A stretch of 64,000 nt of DNA from Cognataquiflexum rubidum (lineage in GTDB: Bacteria > Bacteroidota > Bacteroidia > Cytophagales > Cyclobacteriaceae): NCBI RefSeq assembly GCF_022538115.1, contig NZ_JAKZAL010000001.1, forward strand, positions 248,001 through 312,000. The letters are read 5' to 3'. Positions 55,216-62,935 of the stretch are shown one piece after another. The notes under the pieces were generated by a model that made no database searches, was not told the origin of the DNA, and worked only from the letters and a program-made list of their open reading frames with translations. Position numbers and translations under genes: made by a program. Each line of letters begins with the position of its first letter. The stretch's first letter is position 1.

Positions 55216-56538
55216 ATGGAAAATAACAAATTGATTGTAGGACTTGACATCGGAACCACCAAAATCTGCGCGATCATCGGTCGCAAAAACGAATTTGGAA
55301 AGTTGGAAGTTCTCGGCATGGGCAAGGCCGTATCCGACGGGGTTATCCGTGGTATCGTCACCAATATTGACAAAACTGTCAACGCCATCCAAAAGGCGAT
55401 GCAGGATGCGTCAGACATGGCTGACGTGGATATTGTGGAAGTGATTGTCGGTATTGCCGGTCAGCATATCCGCAGCACCATCCATCACGGTGTCATCATC
55501 CGTCAGCCCAATCAGGATGAAATCACTGTAGAGGATGTCAGGAGACTTTCCAACGACATGGAAAACATTGTCGTGCCTCCCGGAAATACCATCATCCATG
55601 TCATGCCACAAGATTACATTGTGGACTATGAAGATGGGATCAAAGATCCTGTCGGGATGTCCGGGTCCAGATTGGAAGCTGATTTTCACATCATCACCGC
55701 ACAAACAACAGCCATCAACAACATCAACCGCTGTGTAAAGCGTGCCAACCTCGTATCCCAAGACCTGATCTTGGAACCTTTGGCGAGTTCTCTGTCTGTA
55801 CTTAGCGAGCAGGACAAAGAAGCCGGAGTTTGCTTGGTAGACATCGGAGGCGGTACCACAGACATTGCGATTTTCTACGACAATATCATCCGCCATACCG
55901 CGGTCATTCCTTTGGGAGGAAATATCATCACAGCTGATATCAAAGAAGGCTGCATGGTTCTTCACCATCAGGCCGAATTGCTCAAAACCAAATTTGGTAA
56001 AGCCATCGCCGAAGAAGCCAATCCAAATGAAATCGTATCTATCCCGGGTCTCCGCAACAGACAGCCTAAGGAGATTTCTATCAAAAACCTCGCAGCCATC
56101 ATTCAGGCAAGGATGGAAGAAATCATCGAATACGTCCAGAATGAATTGGTAGCAAGCGGTCATTACAAAAAACTCACAGGAGGAATTGTCCTCACGGGAG
56201 GCGGTTCACAGTTGCAGGGAGTTTCCCAGCTGTTTGAATACATGACCGGACTCGATACCAGGATCGGCTATCCAAATGAGCACTTAGGCAAGTCCAAAAT
56301 AGAAGAAGTGAAAAGTCCGATGTACGCCACTTCAGTGGGATTGGTATTGGCAGGATTCAAGTCTCTTGACGAAAGGGAAAACATCTATAGACTCAGAAAA
56401 GAAAGCGTAAACAATAACACACAAAAAGTACAGGCCAAACCTGTAAAAACAGAATTTGGCCCGAACATATTCTCTAGCATAGGTAAGAAACTGAAGGATA
56501 TCATCACCAATGATATTCATGATGACAATAATTACTAG
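55216..56538 (+). CDS. ftsA: Cell division protein FtsA
   Basis: FtsA is the actin-like protein that tethers FtsZ to the membrane. The 440-residue product has LIVGLDIGTTKICAIIGR, the domain 1C region (GVIRGIVTNIDKTVNAIQKAM), VCLVDIGGGTTDIAIF, GGNIITADIKEGC and GIVLTGGGSQLQGV, all nucleotide-binding signatures of this fold. The C-terminus (NIFSSIGKKLKDIITNDI) can form the amphipathic membrane-targeting helix. It lies 99 bases before ftsZ, across a hairpin. Confidence 0.97.
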   Translation: MENNKLIVGLDIGTTKICAIIGRKNEFGKLEVLGMGKAVSDGVIRGIVTNIDKTVNAIQKAMQDASDMADVDIVEVIVGIAGQHIRSTIHHGVIIRQPNQDEITVEDVRRLSNDMENIVVPPGNTIIHVMPQDYIVDYEDGIKDPVGMSGSRLEADFHIITAQTTAINNINRCVKRANLVSQDLILEPLASSLSVLSEQDKEAGVCLVDIGGGTTDIAIFYDNIIRHTAVIPLGGNIITADIKEGCMVLHHQAELLKTKFGKAIAEEANPNEIVSIPGLRNRQPKEISIKNLAAIIQARMEEIIEYVQNELVASGHYKKLTGGIVLTGGGSQLQGVSQLFEYMTGLDTRIGYPNEHLGKSKIEEVKSPMYATSVGLVLAGFKSLDERENIYRLRKESVNNNTQKVQAKPVKTEFGPNIFSSIGKKLKDIITNDIHDDNNY

Positions 56539-56552
56539 GGCTTATCATACTA

Positions 56553-56590
56553 GGGAGGTAGAAGACCTTGTCTTCTACTTCCCTTTCCTT
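56553..56590 (+). terminator. Hairpin between ftsA and ftsZ (attenuator-like)
   Basis: GGGAGGTAGAAGA and TCTTCTACTTCCC form a 13-bp stem with one G-U pair and a 5-base loop, followed by TTTCCTT. It starts 15 bases after the ftsA stop. It could partly terminate the long dcw transcript or stabilise the ftsZ message. Confidence 0.65.
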
Positions 56591-56637
56591 ACAAAAACCA
56601 TACTAAAAAGAAAAACAAGTTCACCAATAGATAAAAA

Positions 56638-58281
56638 ATGTCAGATAACATGAAAGATTACAAATTTGATCTTCCAAAAAACCATAAATCAATCATCAAG
56701 GTGATTGGTGTTGGAGGAGGTGGTTCCAATGCAGTGAACCATATGTACAACCAAGGAATCAAGGACGTGGAGTTCGTCGTGGTCAATACCGACGCCCAGG
56801 CTTTGAAAAGCAGTCCGGTTCCTTTGAGGCTTCAATTAGGTGCAAACCTGACCGAAGGACTAGGTGCCGGTGCCAATCCTGAAAAAGGAAGAAGTGCGGC
56901 ATTGGAAAGCAAAGAAGACATCAGAGAATTGCTTTCAGACAATACCAAGATGGTATTTATCACTGCCGGCATGGGTGGTGGTACAGGTACAGGAGCCGCT
57001 CCGGTGATCGCCAAAATCGCCAAGGACATGGACATCCTTACCGTGGGTATCGTTACCGCTCCTTTTGTATTTGAAGGAAGAAAGAAAATGATCGCCGCAC
57101 AGCAGGGTATCGAAGCTCTGAAAGAAAGCTGCGATACTGTTTTGGTCATCCTCAATGACAAACTGAGAGAAATCTATGGCAACCTTGCAATCCGTTCGGC
57201 ATTTGCCAAAGCCGATAACGTATTGACAACTGCTGCCAAGTCTATCGCCGAAATCATCACCATCCATCAGGATGTCAACGTGGATTTCGAAGATGTGAAA
57301 ACAGTAATGAAAAATGCCGGCGCTGCAGTAATGGGTTCTGCTACCGAAGAAGGTGAAGGACGTGCCATCCGTGCAGCCGAGAAAGCCATTGCTTCTCCGT
57401 TGTTGAACAACGTAGACATCAAAGGCGCTCAGAAAATATTGCTTTCGATCATGTCCGGTGAGGACGACGAACTCTCCATGGACGAGTTGAGCGAAATCAC
57501 CGAATACATCCAGGAAAGAGCCGGTGACGATGCCGAGGTGATCTTCGGTCAGGGTATTGACTCTGAACTGAGCAAAGGAATCCGTGTTACCGTCATTGCC
57601 ACAGGTTTTGAAATGGACAGATTAACTACAGCTTCTCCTTCAGGTAAGAAAGAAGAAGTGGTTGTTGCCGCGGTCATGGAAGAAGATACCAGCAAAAAAG
57701 TAATCGACCTCGAATCAGGCAAAACTTCCAAAGTAGAGGAAGATGCCACTCCGGCACCGGGTCAGACTTTTACGTTCACTTTCAACAAGCCTTTGTTTAC
57801 TCCGGCCAATGAAAGTAAGCCTGAGGAAATCAAACCAAAAGTGGAAGTTCCTGCTCCGGCAATTGAAAACAAGGAAGAAGAAATGGAGCCTCAGTTTGAA
57901 TTTGTTCCAGCCAAGCCTGAAAGCAACAAGGTGTTTTTTACCCTAGATACTGAGGAAGAAATCACGGAAGAAGCTCCAAAAGCAACTGCTACAGCAACAG
58001 AAGAAGCAAAACCTTCACATAGCAATGATTATTATGAGCAATTAAAATTGAAAGCAATCCAAAGGGCGCACGAGCGTTTTGAAAAGCTGAAAAGCATCAA
58101 AACTTACAACCAGAATCCTGAGGAATTCAAAGATAAATTAGAGACCCCTGCTTATCTCAGAAAAGAAGTGAAGTTATCAGATGTACAGCACAGCTCCGAA
58201 AGGAACATTTCAAGGTACAATTTGACTGATGAAAATGAGTTTCTGAAGAACAACAGGTTTTTGCATGACAATGTCGATTAA
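56638..58281 (+). CDS. ftsZ: Cell division protein FtsZ
   Basis: FtsZ is the tubulin-like GTPase that forms the division ring. The 547-residue product has IKVIGVGGGGSNAVNHM at residues 20-35, the GTP-binding GGGTGTGAAP beginning at about residue 114, and NVDFEDVKTVMKNAGAAVMG. Beyond residue 330 is a long linker rich in Pro, Glu and Lys. The conserved C-terminal peptide TPAYLRKEVKL lies at 503-513 and is followed by another 34 residues ending FLHDNVD, an arrangement typical of Bacteroidetes. It ends the dcw cluster. Confidence 0.97.
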   Translation: MSDNMKDYKFDLPKNHKSIIKVIGVGGGGSNAVNHMYNQGIKDVEFVVVNTDAQALKSSPVPLRLQLGANLTEGLGAGANPEKGRSAALESKEDIRELLSDNTKMVFITAGMGGGTGTGAAPVIAKIAKDMDILTVGIVTAPFVFEGRKKMIAAQQGIEALKESCDTVLVILNDKLREIYGNLAIRSAFAKADNVLTTAAKSIAEIITIHQDVNVDFEDVKTVMKNAGAAVMGSATEEGEGRAIRAAEKAIASPLLNNVDIKGAQKILLSIMSGEDDELSMDELSEITEYIQERAGDDAEVIFGQGIDSELSKGIRVTVIATGFEMDRLTTASPSGKKEEVVVAAVMEEDTSKKVIDLESGKTSKVEEDATPAPGQTFTFTFNKPLFTPANESKPEEIKPKVEVPAPAIENKEEEMEPQFEFVPAKPESNKVFFTLDTEEEITEEAPKATATATEEAKPSHSNDYYEQLKLKAIQRAHERFEKLKSIKTYNQNPEEFKDKLETPAYLRKEVKLSDVQHSSERNISRYNLTDENEFLKNNRFLHDNVD

Positions 58282-58296
58282 CTCTAAAAGTTAATC
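58276..58296. terminator. Inverted repeat across the stop codons of ftsZ and the FMN reductase gene
   Basis: GATTAACT, loop CTAAA, AGTTAATC is a perfect 8-bp inverted repeat. The ftsZ TAA (58279-58281) lies in the left arm and the opposite gene's TAG (58284-58286) at the loop edge. It is A/T-rich with no T tract, so terminator activity is uncertain. Confidence 0.45.
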
Positions 58297-58808
58297 AACA
58301 TTTCTGCCTGGGTATGGAGTAATTCCATGTACAGCCTGTTGGTGAGCAGGTTATCTGACATATTGTCCTCGATCTTGGCTAGTTTGGGCTTGAGGGCAAG
58401 TACATGCATACCCACGTAGTGGAAGATGTCGGTGAGGTGGCTCAAAGCGATGCCACCCCCGCCTATTCCTGATGAAATGCCTATCAAGGCACATTTTTTA
58501 TTGCGGAAAGAGTTGGGATAAGTCATCCCGTCTATAAATCCTTTCAATATGCCGGGGAAAGAACCGTTGTATTCCGGTACGACGAAGACAAACTTCGTCC
58601 CTTCTTTGACTTTTTGGTGAAAGTTATTGTAGCCCTCGTTTTTGCCGTTGTTATGGTAAAGGGCCGAAAAAATAAAATCATGCGGCAAATCTTCCAATAA
58701 TAAAATCTCCGATGGCGTATCCATTTTGGCCAAAAGATCCTGATATATCAATGCTATTTTTTCTGAGACGGAATTTCTGCGGTTGGTACCGACGATGATC
58801 TTGATCAT
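58284..58808 (-). CDS. NADPH-dependent FMN reductase family protein
   Basis: The 174-residue flavodoxin-like protein begins IKIIVGTNRRNSVSEKIALIYQDLL, the phosphate-binding TxRxxS loop for FMN, and has VVPEYNGSFPGILKGFIDGMTYPNSFRNKKCALIGISSG, the second FMN-contact region. Members reduce FMN, quinones, azo dyes or chromate with NAD(P)H; the physiological substrate here is unknown. It converges on ftsZ with 2 bases between stop codons and shares no operon. Confidence 0.93.
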   Translation of the reverse strand: MIKIIVGTNRRNSVSEKIALIYQDLLAKMDTPSEILLLEDLPHDFIFSALYHNNGKNEGYNNFHQKVKEGTKFVFVVPEYNGSFPGILKGFIDGMTYPNSFRNKKCALIGISSGIGGGGIALSHLTDIFHYVGMHVLALKPKLAKIEDNMSDNLLTNRLYMELLHTQAEMLINF

Positions 58809-58841
58809 GCAAAAGGTGCTTTCTGTTGATTTGAGGTAAAT

Positions 58842-58886
58842 ACAATCTAGAAAGTCAATAAGTTTCAGGAATGTTTAAAAATCAAA
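58842..58886 (+). repeat. Long direct repeat, copy A, left segment
   Basis: This segment matches 62073-62116 at about 41 of 45 positions (one single-base gap). It ends just before the toxin-antitoxin promoter. The matching right segment of copy A lies beyond the toxin gene (59566-59748). Confidence 0.75.
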
Positions 58887-58903
58887 TTATTGTTTGAATT
58901 CGT

Positions 58904-58911
58904 TAACTTTG
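58904..58911 (+). promoter_or_regulatory. Probable -7 element for the toxin-antitoxin pair
   Basis: TAACTTTG matches TAnnTTTG 18 bases upstream of the antitoxin start; a leader of about 12 bases is expected. No TTTG lies at the usual -33 spacing. Confidence 0.5.
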
Positions 58912-58929
58912 ATAAAATGAGAAATAATT

Positions 58930-59166
58930 ATGGGAGAAACACAAATCAGACATGAACTTTATCAATTTATAGACGAAGCTGATGAAAGACTCTTAATATT
59001 GCTTTATGCCGTTGCTAAAGAATATACGCAAGAGGATTTTACAAAACCGGGAGAGCCTTTGAGTGAAGAAGCCCTTAAAAAGAGAATCCTCAATGCCAAG
59101 TCAAGAATCAAGGCTGGTCAATTTACCACTCACGAGGACCTGGAGAAAGAGTTTGAAATATGGTAA
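58930..59166 (+). CDS. Antitoxin-like component of a type II toxin-antitoxin pair
   Basis: The 78-residue acidic protein has an N-terminal helical region (TQIRHELYQFIDEADERLLILLYAVAKEY) and a C-terminal segment LSEEALKKRILNAKSRIKAGQFTTHEDLEKEF, the kind of extended toxin-binding tail (with the xxGxxxTHEDLxKE form) seen in antitoxins of ParE/RelE toxins. It overlaps the toxin gene by 7 bases, the usual antitoxin-first arrangement. It would neutralise the toxin and probably repress the operon, although no clear DNA-binding motif is visible. Confidence 0.8.
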   Translation: MGETQIRHELYQFIDEADERLLILLYAVAKEYTQEDFTKPGEPLSEEALKKRILNAKSRIKAGQFTTHEDLEKEFEIW

Positions 59167-59474
59167 AAAGGAAATTGAAGATCATTTGGGATAATGAAGC
59201 AAAAAAGTCCTTACAAAATATTTATAATTACATCAAGGGGAGGGAATCTATTGAAGTTGCAAAAAAGGTCAGAAATAAAATATTCACCCAAGCGAAATCC
59301 CTCCATGACTTTCCTGAAAAATTTGAAAGAGAACACCACCTTGAAGATGAAGTCGGAAACTTTCGCTACAAGGTGATATGGAGCTATAAAATCATCTATG
59401 AGGTAACAGAAGAATCAATTTTTATCCTGGATATTTTCCATACCAGTAGAGACCCATCCGAAATTAAAAAGTAA
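59160..59474 (+). CDS. RelE/ParE family toxin
   Basis: The 104-residue basic protein has the RelE/ParE fold pattern: an N-terminal strand (KLKIIWDNEAKKSLQNIYNYIKGR) with two helices, a middle FPEKFEREHHLEDEVGNFRYKVIWSYKIIYEV segment and a C-terminal IFILDIFHTSRDPSEIKK, where the HTSRDP motif is typical of ParE-like members. These toxins cut mRNA on the ribosome (RelE) or poison gyrase (ParE); which applies is not determinable here. It lies within copy A of a long direct repeat. Confidence 0.87.
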   Translation: MVKRKLKIIWDNEAKKSLQNIYNYIKGRESIEVAKKVRNKIFTQAKSLHDFPEKFEREHHLEDEVGNFRYKVIWSYKIIYEVTEESIFILDIFHTSRDPSEIKK

Positions 59475-59565
59475 AAATAAGCTGAAGAGAAAAGTAAGAT
59501 TTGGACAGGATCGGATATGTCTCACGAAGGCAAAAGTTTGATTTTTGGATGGTCCCGTAAAATCG

Positions 59566-59748
59566 CAAAGTCAGCAAAGACCTATAAAAAATATCTCTCG
59601 CGAAGACTGGAAGACGCAAAGTAAAATCGGAAGTTCAATAGACGTGAGACTTTTTTTGATCAGATATCTGATTTTGAAATTAAAAATTCAATGAAAGCCT
59701 TACATATTTTGAAATGAAATTCACTTTTTTGATATTACTTTTAGTTTT
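59566..59748 (+). repeat. Long direct repeat, copy A, right segment
   Basis: This roughly 183-base non-coding segment aligns end to end with 62133-62313. Both include AGCAAAGACC, the run CTTTTTTTGATCAGATATCTGA with its 12-base palindrome TCAGATATCTGA, AATAAAAATTCAATGAAAG-like text and CTTTTAGTTTT. It starts about 90 bases after the toxin gene and ends at a hairpin before the DUF2971 gene. Confidence 0.8.
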
Positions 59749-59767
59749 AAAAGCTAAATAGCTTTTT
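59749..59767 (+). terminator. Short hairpin before the DUF2971 gene
   Basis: AAAAGCTA, loop AA, TAGCTTTTT is a perfect 8-bp stem ending in T residues, directly after repeat copy A. It may end transcription from the toxin-antitoxin side. Confidence 0.5.
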
Positions 59768-59809
59768 CTAGAAATTACTCGGGTAAAGAGAAAAAAATCG
59801 AAATTATTT

Positions 59810-60991
59810 ATGAAAGAAAACAAAAATTGGCAAAGAAAATTTATTACAGATGTTTTCAATTCTAGTTTCGCTAAGGAAAAGCATTTTTCAAGAATTATCC
59901 TCAATAATTTGAGTCTTCTTGAAAAGAAGAACCAATACCTGCCGAAGTACTTGTTTAAATATTATTCACCTACCTCTGACAATATTCTAGATATTCAAAA
60001 TCAAAAACTTTGGTTATCACATCCAACATCCTTTAACGACCCATTTGATAGCAATATTGGCTATGATATTGAAAGGTATGAAAAGGATAGACTTTTAAAA
60101 TTTATTGAGAATTCAGGTTGTGTTAAGGAAAATTTTCAAAATGGATTTTCTTTGGAGGATAAAGATTTAATCCAAAGAAGTTATTCAGGTGAAAATATTC
60201 TTTGGAGGTCAAGGCAAAAAAGTTTTTACGATATAAAATGGGAATTACTTCAGTTAAAATCAGAGGAGTTTAGGGAAAAAGTTGATAAATATCTACGCCA
60301 CCAAGTTGATAAGAATAATTTTAAAATAGAAAAATTGAAAAATGTTAACATTCGTGTTTCTTGCTTTTCCCAGCAAGAAAAATATGAAGAGTTTTATAAT
60401 CAAATATTGATGTGGTCACATTATGCAAATAATCACAAAGGATTTTGTGTTGAATACGATCTGGAGCCTTTGAAAAGAACAACTCAATTTACTAGAAGTG
60501 AATCAGATTTTTACAAGGATAAAGAAAAATATATAGAAGAACGAACTTCAGCTATTGTTAAAGCAGGTTTGTTTCCAATAGAATATTCAGCAAATCGAGT
60601 TAATATTCCTGTTTCCAAACTAAATAAATTAGACCTTGATGAAAAAGGGTGTCTAATTTATAATTGCAAGATCGAGGATTTGATTTATAAAACCATGATT
60701 GTAAAATCGACAAAATGGAAATATGAGAAAGAATGGAGACTGATTTTAGATGAAAAAATTAGTAATTATTTTAACAACAAAATTCCTTTCCCCTATGCTA
60801 AAACAATATATTTAGGTTGTAGAGCTAGTAATGATTTAATCAATACTATGATGAAAGTTGGCAAAAGAATTAATGCAGAAGTCCTTTTAATGAAAACTGA
60901 TGGGAAGAAGTTCACTCTGGACTCAAGTACGAATAGGAATTATGAATATGAAAATGAAAAAAGACGTTGGAAAAATCCTTATTTCTATTGA
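59810..60991 (+). CDS. DUF2971 family protein
   Basis: The 393-residue protein has the DUF2971 signature: LFKYYSPTSDNILDIQNQKLWLSHPTSFNDPFD at about 48-80 and MWSHYANNHKGFCVEYDL at 201-218, with a later KSTKWKYEKEWRLIL segment. The first ~45 residues are basic and helical. No signal peptide is present, so it is cytoplasmic. The molecular function of the family is not established; members often lie among accessory or defence-type genes. It is followed, 23 bases on, by an exported protease gene, and both are bracketed by the two copies of a long direct repeat. Base composition is markedly A/T-rich. Confidence 0.85.
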   Translation: MKENKNWQRKFITDVFNSSFAKEKHFSRIILNNLSLLEKKNQYLPKYLFKYYSPTSDNILDIQNQKLWLSHPTSFNDPFDSNIGYDIERYEKDRLLKFIENSGCVKENFQNGFSLEDKDLIQRSYSGENILWRSRQKSFYDIKWELLQLKSEEFREKVDKYLRHQVDKNNFKIEKLKNVNIRVSCFSQQEKYEEFYNQILMWSHYANNHKGFCVEYDLEPLKRTTQFTRSESDFYKDKEKYIEERTSAIVKAGLFPIEYSANRVNIPVSKLNKLDLDEKGCLIYNCKIEDLIYKTMIVKSTKWKYEKEWRLILDEKISNYFNNKIPFPYAKTIYLGCRASNDLINTMMKVGKRINAEVLLMKTDGKKFTLDSSTNRNYEYENEKRRWKNPYFY

Positions 60992-61014
60992 ATTTATCTA
61001 ACCAAAACCATTTT

Positions 61015-62046
61015 ATGAGAGCTCTGAAAAAATATATCTTTATTTCCCTATTAATTTTTATTTCAATAGGATTGAAAGCTCAGGATGTTAAAACAATTTT
61101 TAATAAATCAAAATCTTCAATTGTTTTAATTATGACCTACGATTCAAATCAGGCCCCTCTTGCTTTAGGGAGTGGCTTTTATTTTAGAAAAAATTTAATA
61201 GCAACAAATTATCATGTGATTAAGAATTCAGACAGGATACTTATAAAAAACCTTGGGACACAAGTTAAATCAGAAAAAGTTTGGGTAAAAAGTTATTCTG
61301 AAGAACTTGATGTTGCAATTCTTGAAGTAGGAGAACCTAATGCAACTTCATTATTATTAAATTTAGGTAAACCGGAAATTGGAGATAAAATTTTAGCTAT
61401 TGGAAACCCCAAAGGATTGGAAGGGACTATTTCTACAGGAATTGTTAGTGGAATTAGACAAGTATCAGAAAATTATAATTTAATTCAAATCACATCGCCT
61501 ATTTCCCCAGGGAGTAGTGGTGGACCTGTCCTGGATGAGAATGGTAATGTTATAGGAATATCGACATTTACAATTAAAGATTCACAAAATTTAAATTTCG
61601 CTGTACCCTCTAACGCTATTCCTGACCTGGAAACAAAAACTATGAAATGGGAACCAATTGTAACAAATGTTAAGCTTGAAGCTAAGAACCAAAACAATGT
61701 TTCAGTTTCATTTTATGAAAAACTTGGACACAGTGTTGAAGAATCTGTTTCATTGATAAATAATACAAATCAAACAATAAGTAACATTAAAGGATTAATA
61801 ATTTACAAAGATGATAATGGGAACCAAATTAACTACTCTTATATTGAGCTTGATGAAATATTAATGCCGGGAATGGCCAAATTAGATAATTACGAAAGTT
61901 TTGACCAAAACCGACTATTTTATTATAAATACGGGAAAACTGATATTTATGAAAAATCAAGGAAGAATCCATTCATAATTGAATTTAGATTGCTGGATTA
62001 TGAAATTATCGAAAGTGATTTTTTAGATAGAATCGAAAATAAGTAA
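61015..62046 (+). CDS. Exported trypsin-like serine protease with C-terminal unknown domain
   Basis: The 343-residue protein starts at ATG 61015 (MRALKKYIFISLLIF), giving a signal peptide ending LKAQ; an ATG at 60967 would overlap the DUF2971 gene and bury the signal. The S1/DegP-like catalytic triad is visible: His67 (ATNYHVI), Asp99 (ELDVAIL) and Ser168 (PGSSGGPVLDENGNVIGIST). There is no PDZ domain; instead residues about 215-343 form a strand-rich region (VSLINNTNQTISNIKGLIIYKDDNG) resembling FxLYD/Ig-like modules. It would act in the periplasm or outside. It is paired with DUF2971 and of the same A/T-rich composition. Confidence 0.88.
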   Translation: MRALKKYIFISLLIFISIGLKAQDVKTIFNKSKSSIVLIMTYDSNQAPLALGSGFYFRKNLIATNYHVIKNSDRILIKNLGTQVKSEKVWVKSYSEELDVAILEVGEPNATSLLLNLGKPEIGDKILAIGNPKGLEGTISTGIVSGIRQVSENYNLIQITSPISPGSSGGPVLDENGNVIGISTFTIKDSQNLNFAVPSNAIPDLETKTMKWEPIVTNVKLEAKNQNNVSVSFYEKLGHSVEESVSLINNTNQTISNIKGLIIYKDDNGNQINYSYIELDEILMPGMAKLDNYESFDQNRLFYYKYGKTDIYEKSRKNPFIIEFRLLDYEIIESDFLDRIENK

Positions 62047-62072
62047 TTATACTCCGCAAAAGTTGGGTAAAA

Positions 62073-62116
62073 ACAATCTAGAAATTCAAAAAGTTTCGGG
62101 AATGTTTAAAATCAAA
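62073..62116 (+). repeat. Long direct repeat, copy B, left segment
   Basis: This segment matches 58842-58886. In this copy only 16 bases separate the left from the right segment, against 679 bases (toxin-antitoxin module) in copy A. Confidence 0.75.
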
Positions 62117-62132
62117 GCCAGTATTTCCCACC

Positions 62133-62313
62133 AAGACAGCAAAGACCGATAAAAGATATCTCTTGAAAAGATGCGAAAACGCAAAATAAAGTGGAAAGGT
62201 CAAGAGCCGTCAGACTTTTTTTGATCAGATATCTGAATTTGAAAATAAAAATTCAATGAAAGACTTGCCTATTTTGAAATGCCAACCACTTTTTTGATCT
62301 TACTTTTAGTTTT
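62133..62313 (+). repeat. Long direct repeat, copy B, right segment
   Basis: This segment aligns with 59566-59748, including the palindrome TCAGATATCTGA and the CTTTTAGTTTT end. The rest of the gap to 62415 is A/T-rich with no gene seen. Confidence 0.8.
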
Positions 62314-62415
62314 GGGATATTCATAATTTTACATAGAAGTTTTTAAAAATGAAAAACTTAATTAATGATTTCCCATTTAATAATTCTCTCTGCAAATCAT
62401 TTATAACCTTCTGAC

Positions 62416-62838
62416 ATGAAAAAAATATATTTCATATTTATCTTTTTATCCTTTTTAGCATGTGATTCCAATACGAAGGATGAAAAGAAAAAAGATATGT
62501 CTCTAACCTATTCTGAAATCGTATGGAAGGATTACAACGAGGTTTTAAATTTATTGGCCTATAAGTATGAAATTGATTCGTCCAAAGTAAAACCACTAAT
62601 TTTAGAATATTTGAGAATTCATGAACCTGTCAAATATTATTCCTTGACAATGGAGGAACTTGATAGAGACACCACTGTTTTTGATAACGTATTAAAACCC
62701 AAGGAAACTGTAAGTACCACTTTAGAAAGACTTACACATTTATATTCGATTGATGGGTCAATTCTTTCAAGTTTTATTTATGATTTTAGAGTTTATTACA
62801 AATTATTAGAAATTGAGAATGATTGTAGTAACTATTAA
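62416..62838 (+). CDS. Small lipoprotein of unknown function
   Basis: The 140-residue protein starts MKKIYFIFIFLSFLACDSN, a clear lipoprotein signal with cysteine at residue 16. The mature part is acidic and helical (YNEVLNLLAYKYEIDSSKVKPLILEYL), with a second helix-rich stretch (SIDGSILSSFIYDFRVYYKLLEIEND). I recognise no domain. It is A/T-rich like its neighbours and lies between repeat copy B and the PIN-like gene, with no operon partner closer than 97 bases. Confidence 0.75.
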   Translation: MKKIYFIFIFLSFLACDSNTKDEKKKDMSLTYSEIVWKDYNEVLNLLAYKYEIDSSKVKPLILEYLRIHEPVKYYSLTMEELDRDTTVFDNVLKPKETVSTTLERLTHLYSIDGSILSSFIYDFRVYYKLLEIENDCSNY

Positions 62839-62935
62839 AAAAACATTTTAAATGTATTTTACTTGTTCCAATCGCCTCTTCAGCAAGCATCAAAAAATTA
62901 AATTAATTCATAATCGCTTGTAATTCCTCAAATAA

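Noticed and set aside
55411-56163. 250-codon frame antisense to ftsA
   Set aside because: It overlaps conserved FtsA motifs throughout and has no independent start or domain support.
59680-59904. 74-codon minus-strand frame before the DUF2971 gene
   Set aside because: It covers the repeat, the hairpin and the start of the DUF2971 gene, and is Phe/Leu/Asn-rich as expected by chance in A/T-rich DNA.
59810-62046. Calling the DUF2971-protease pair a known antiviral defence system
   Set aside because: The protease has a signal peptide and would be exported, and no known defence system with this composition is recognised; only a candidate accessory pair can be claimed.
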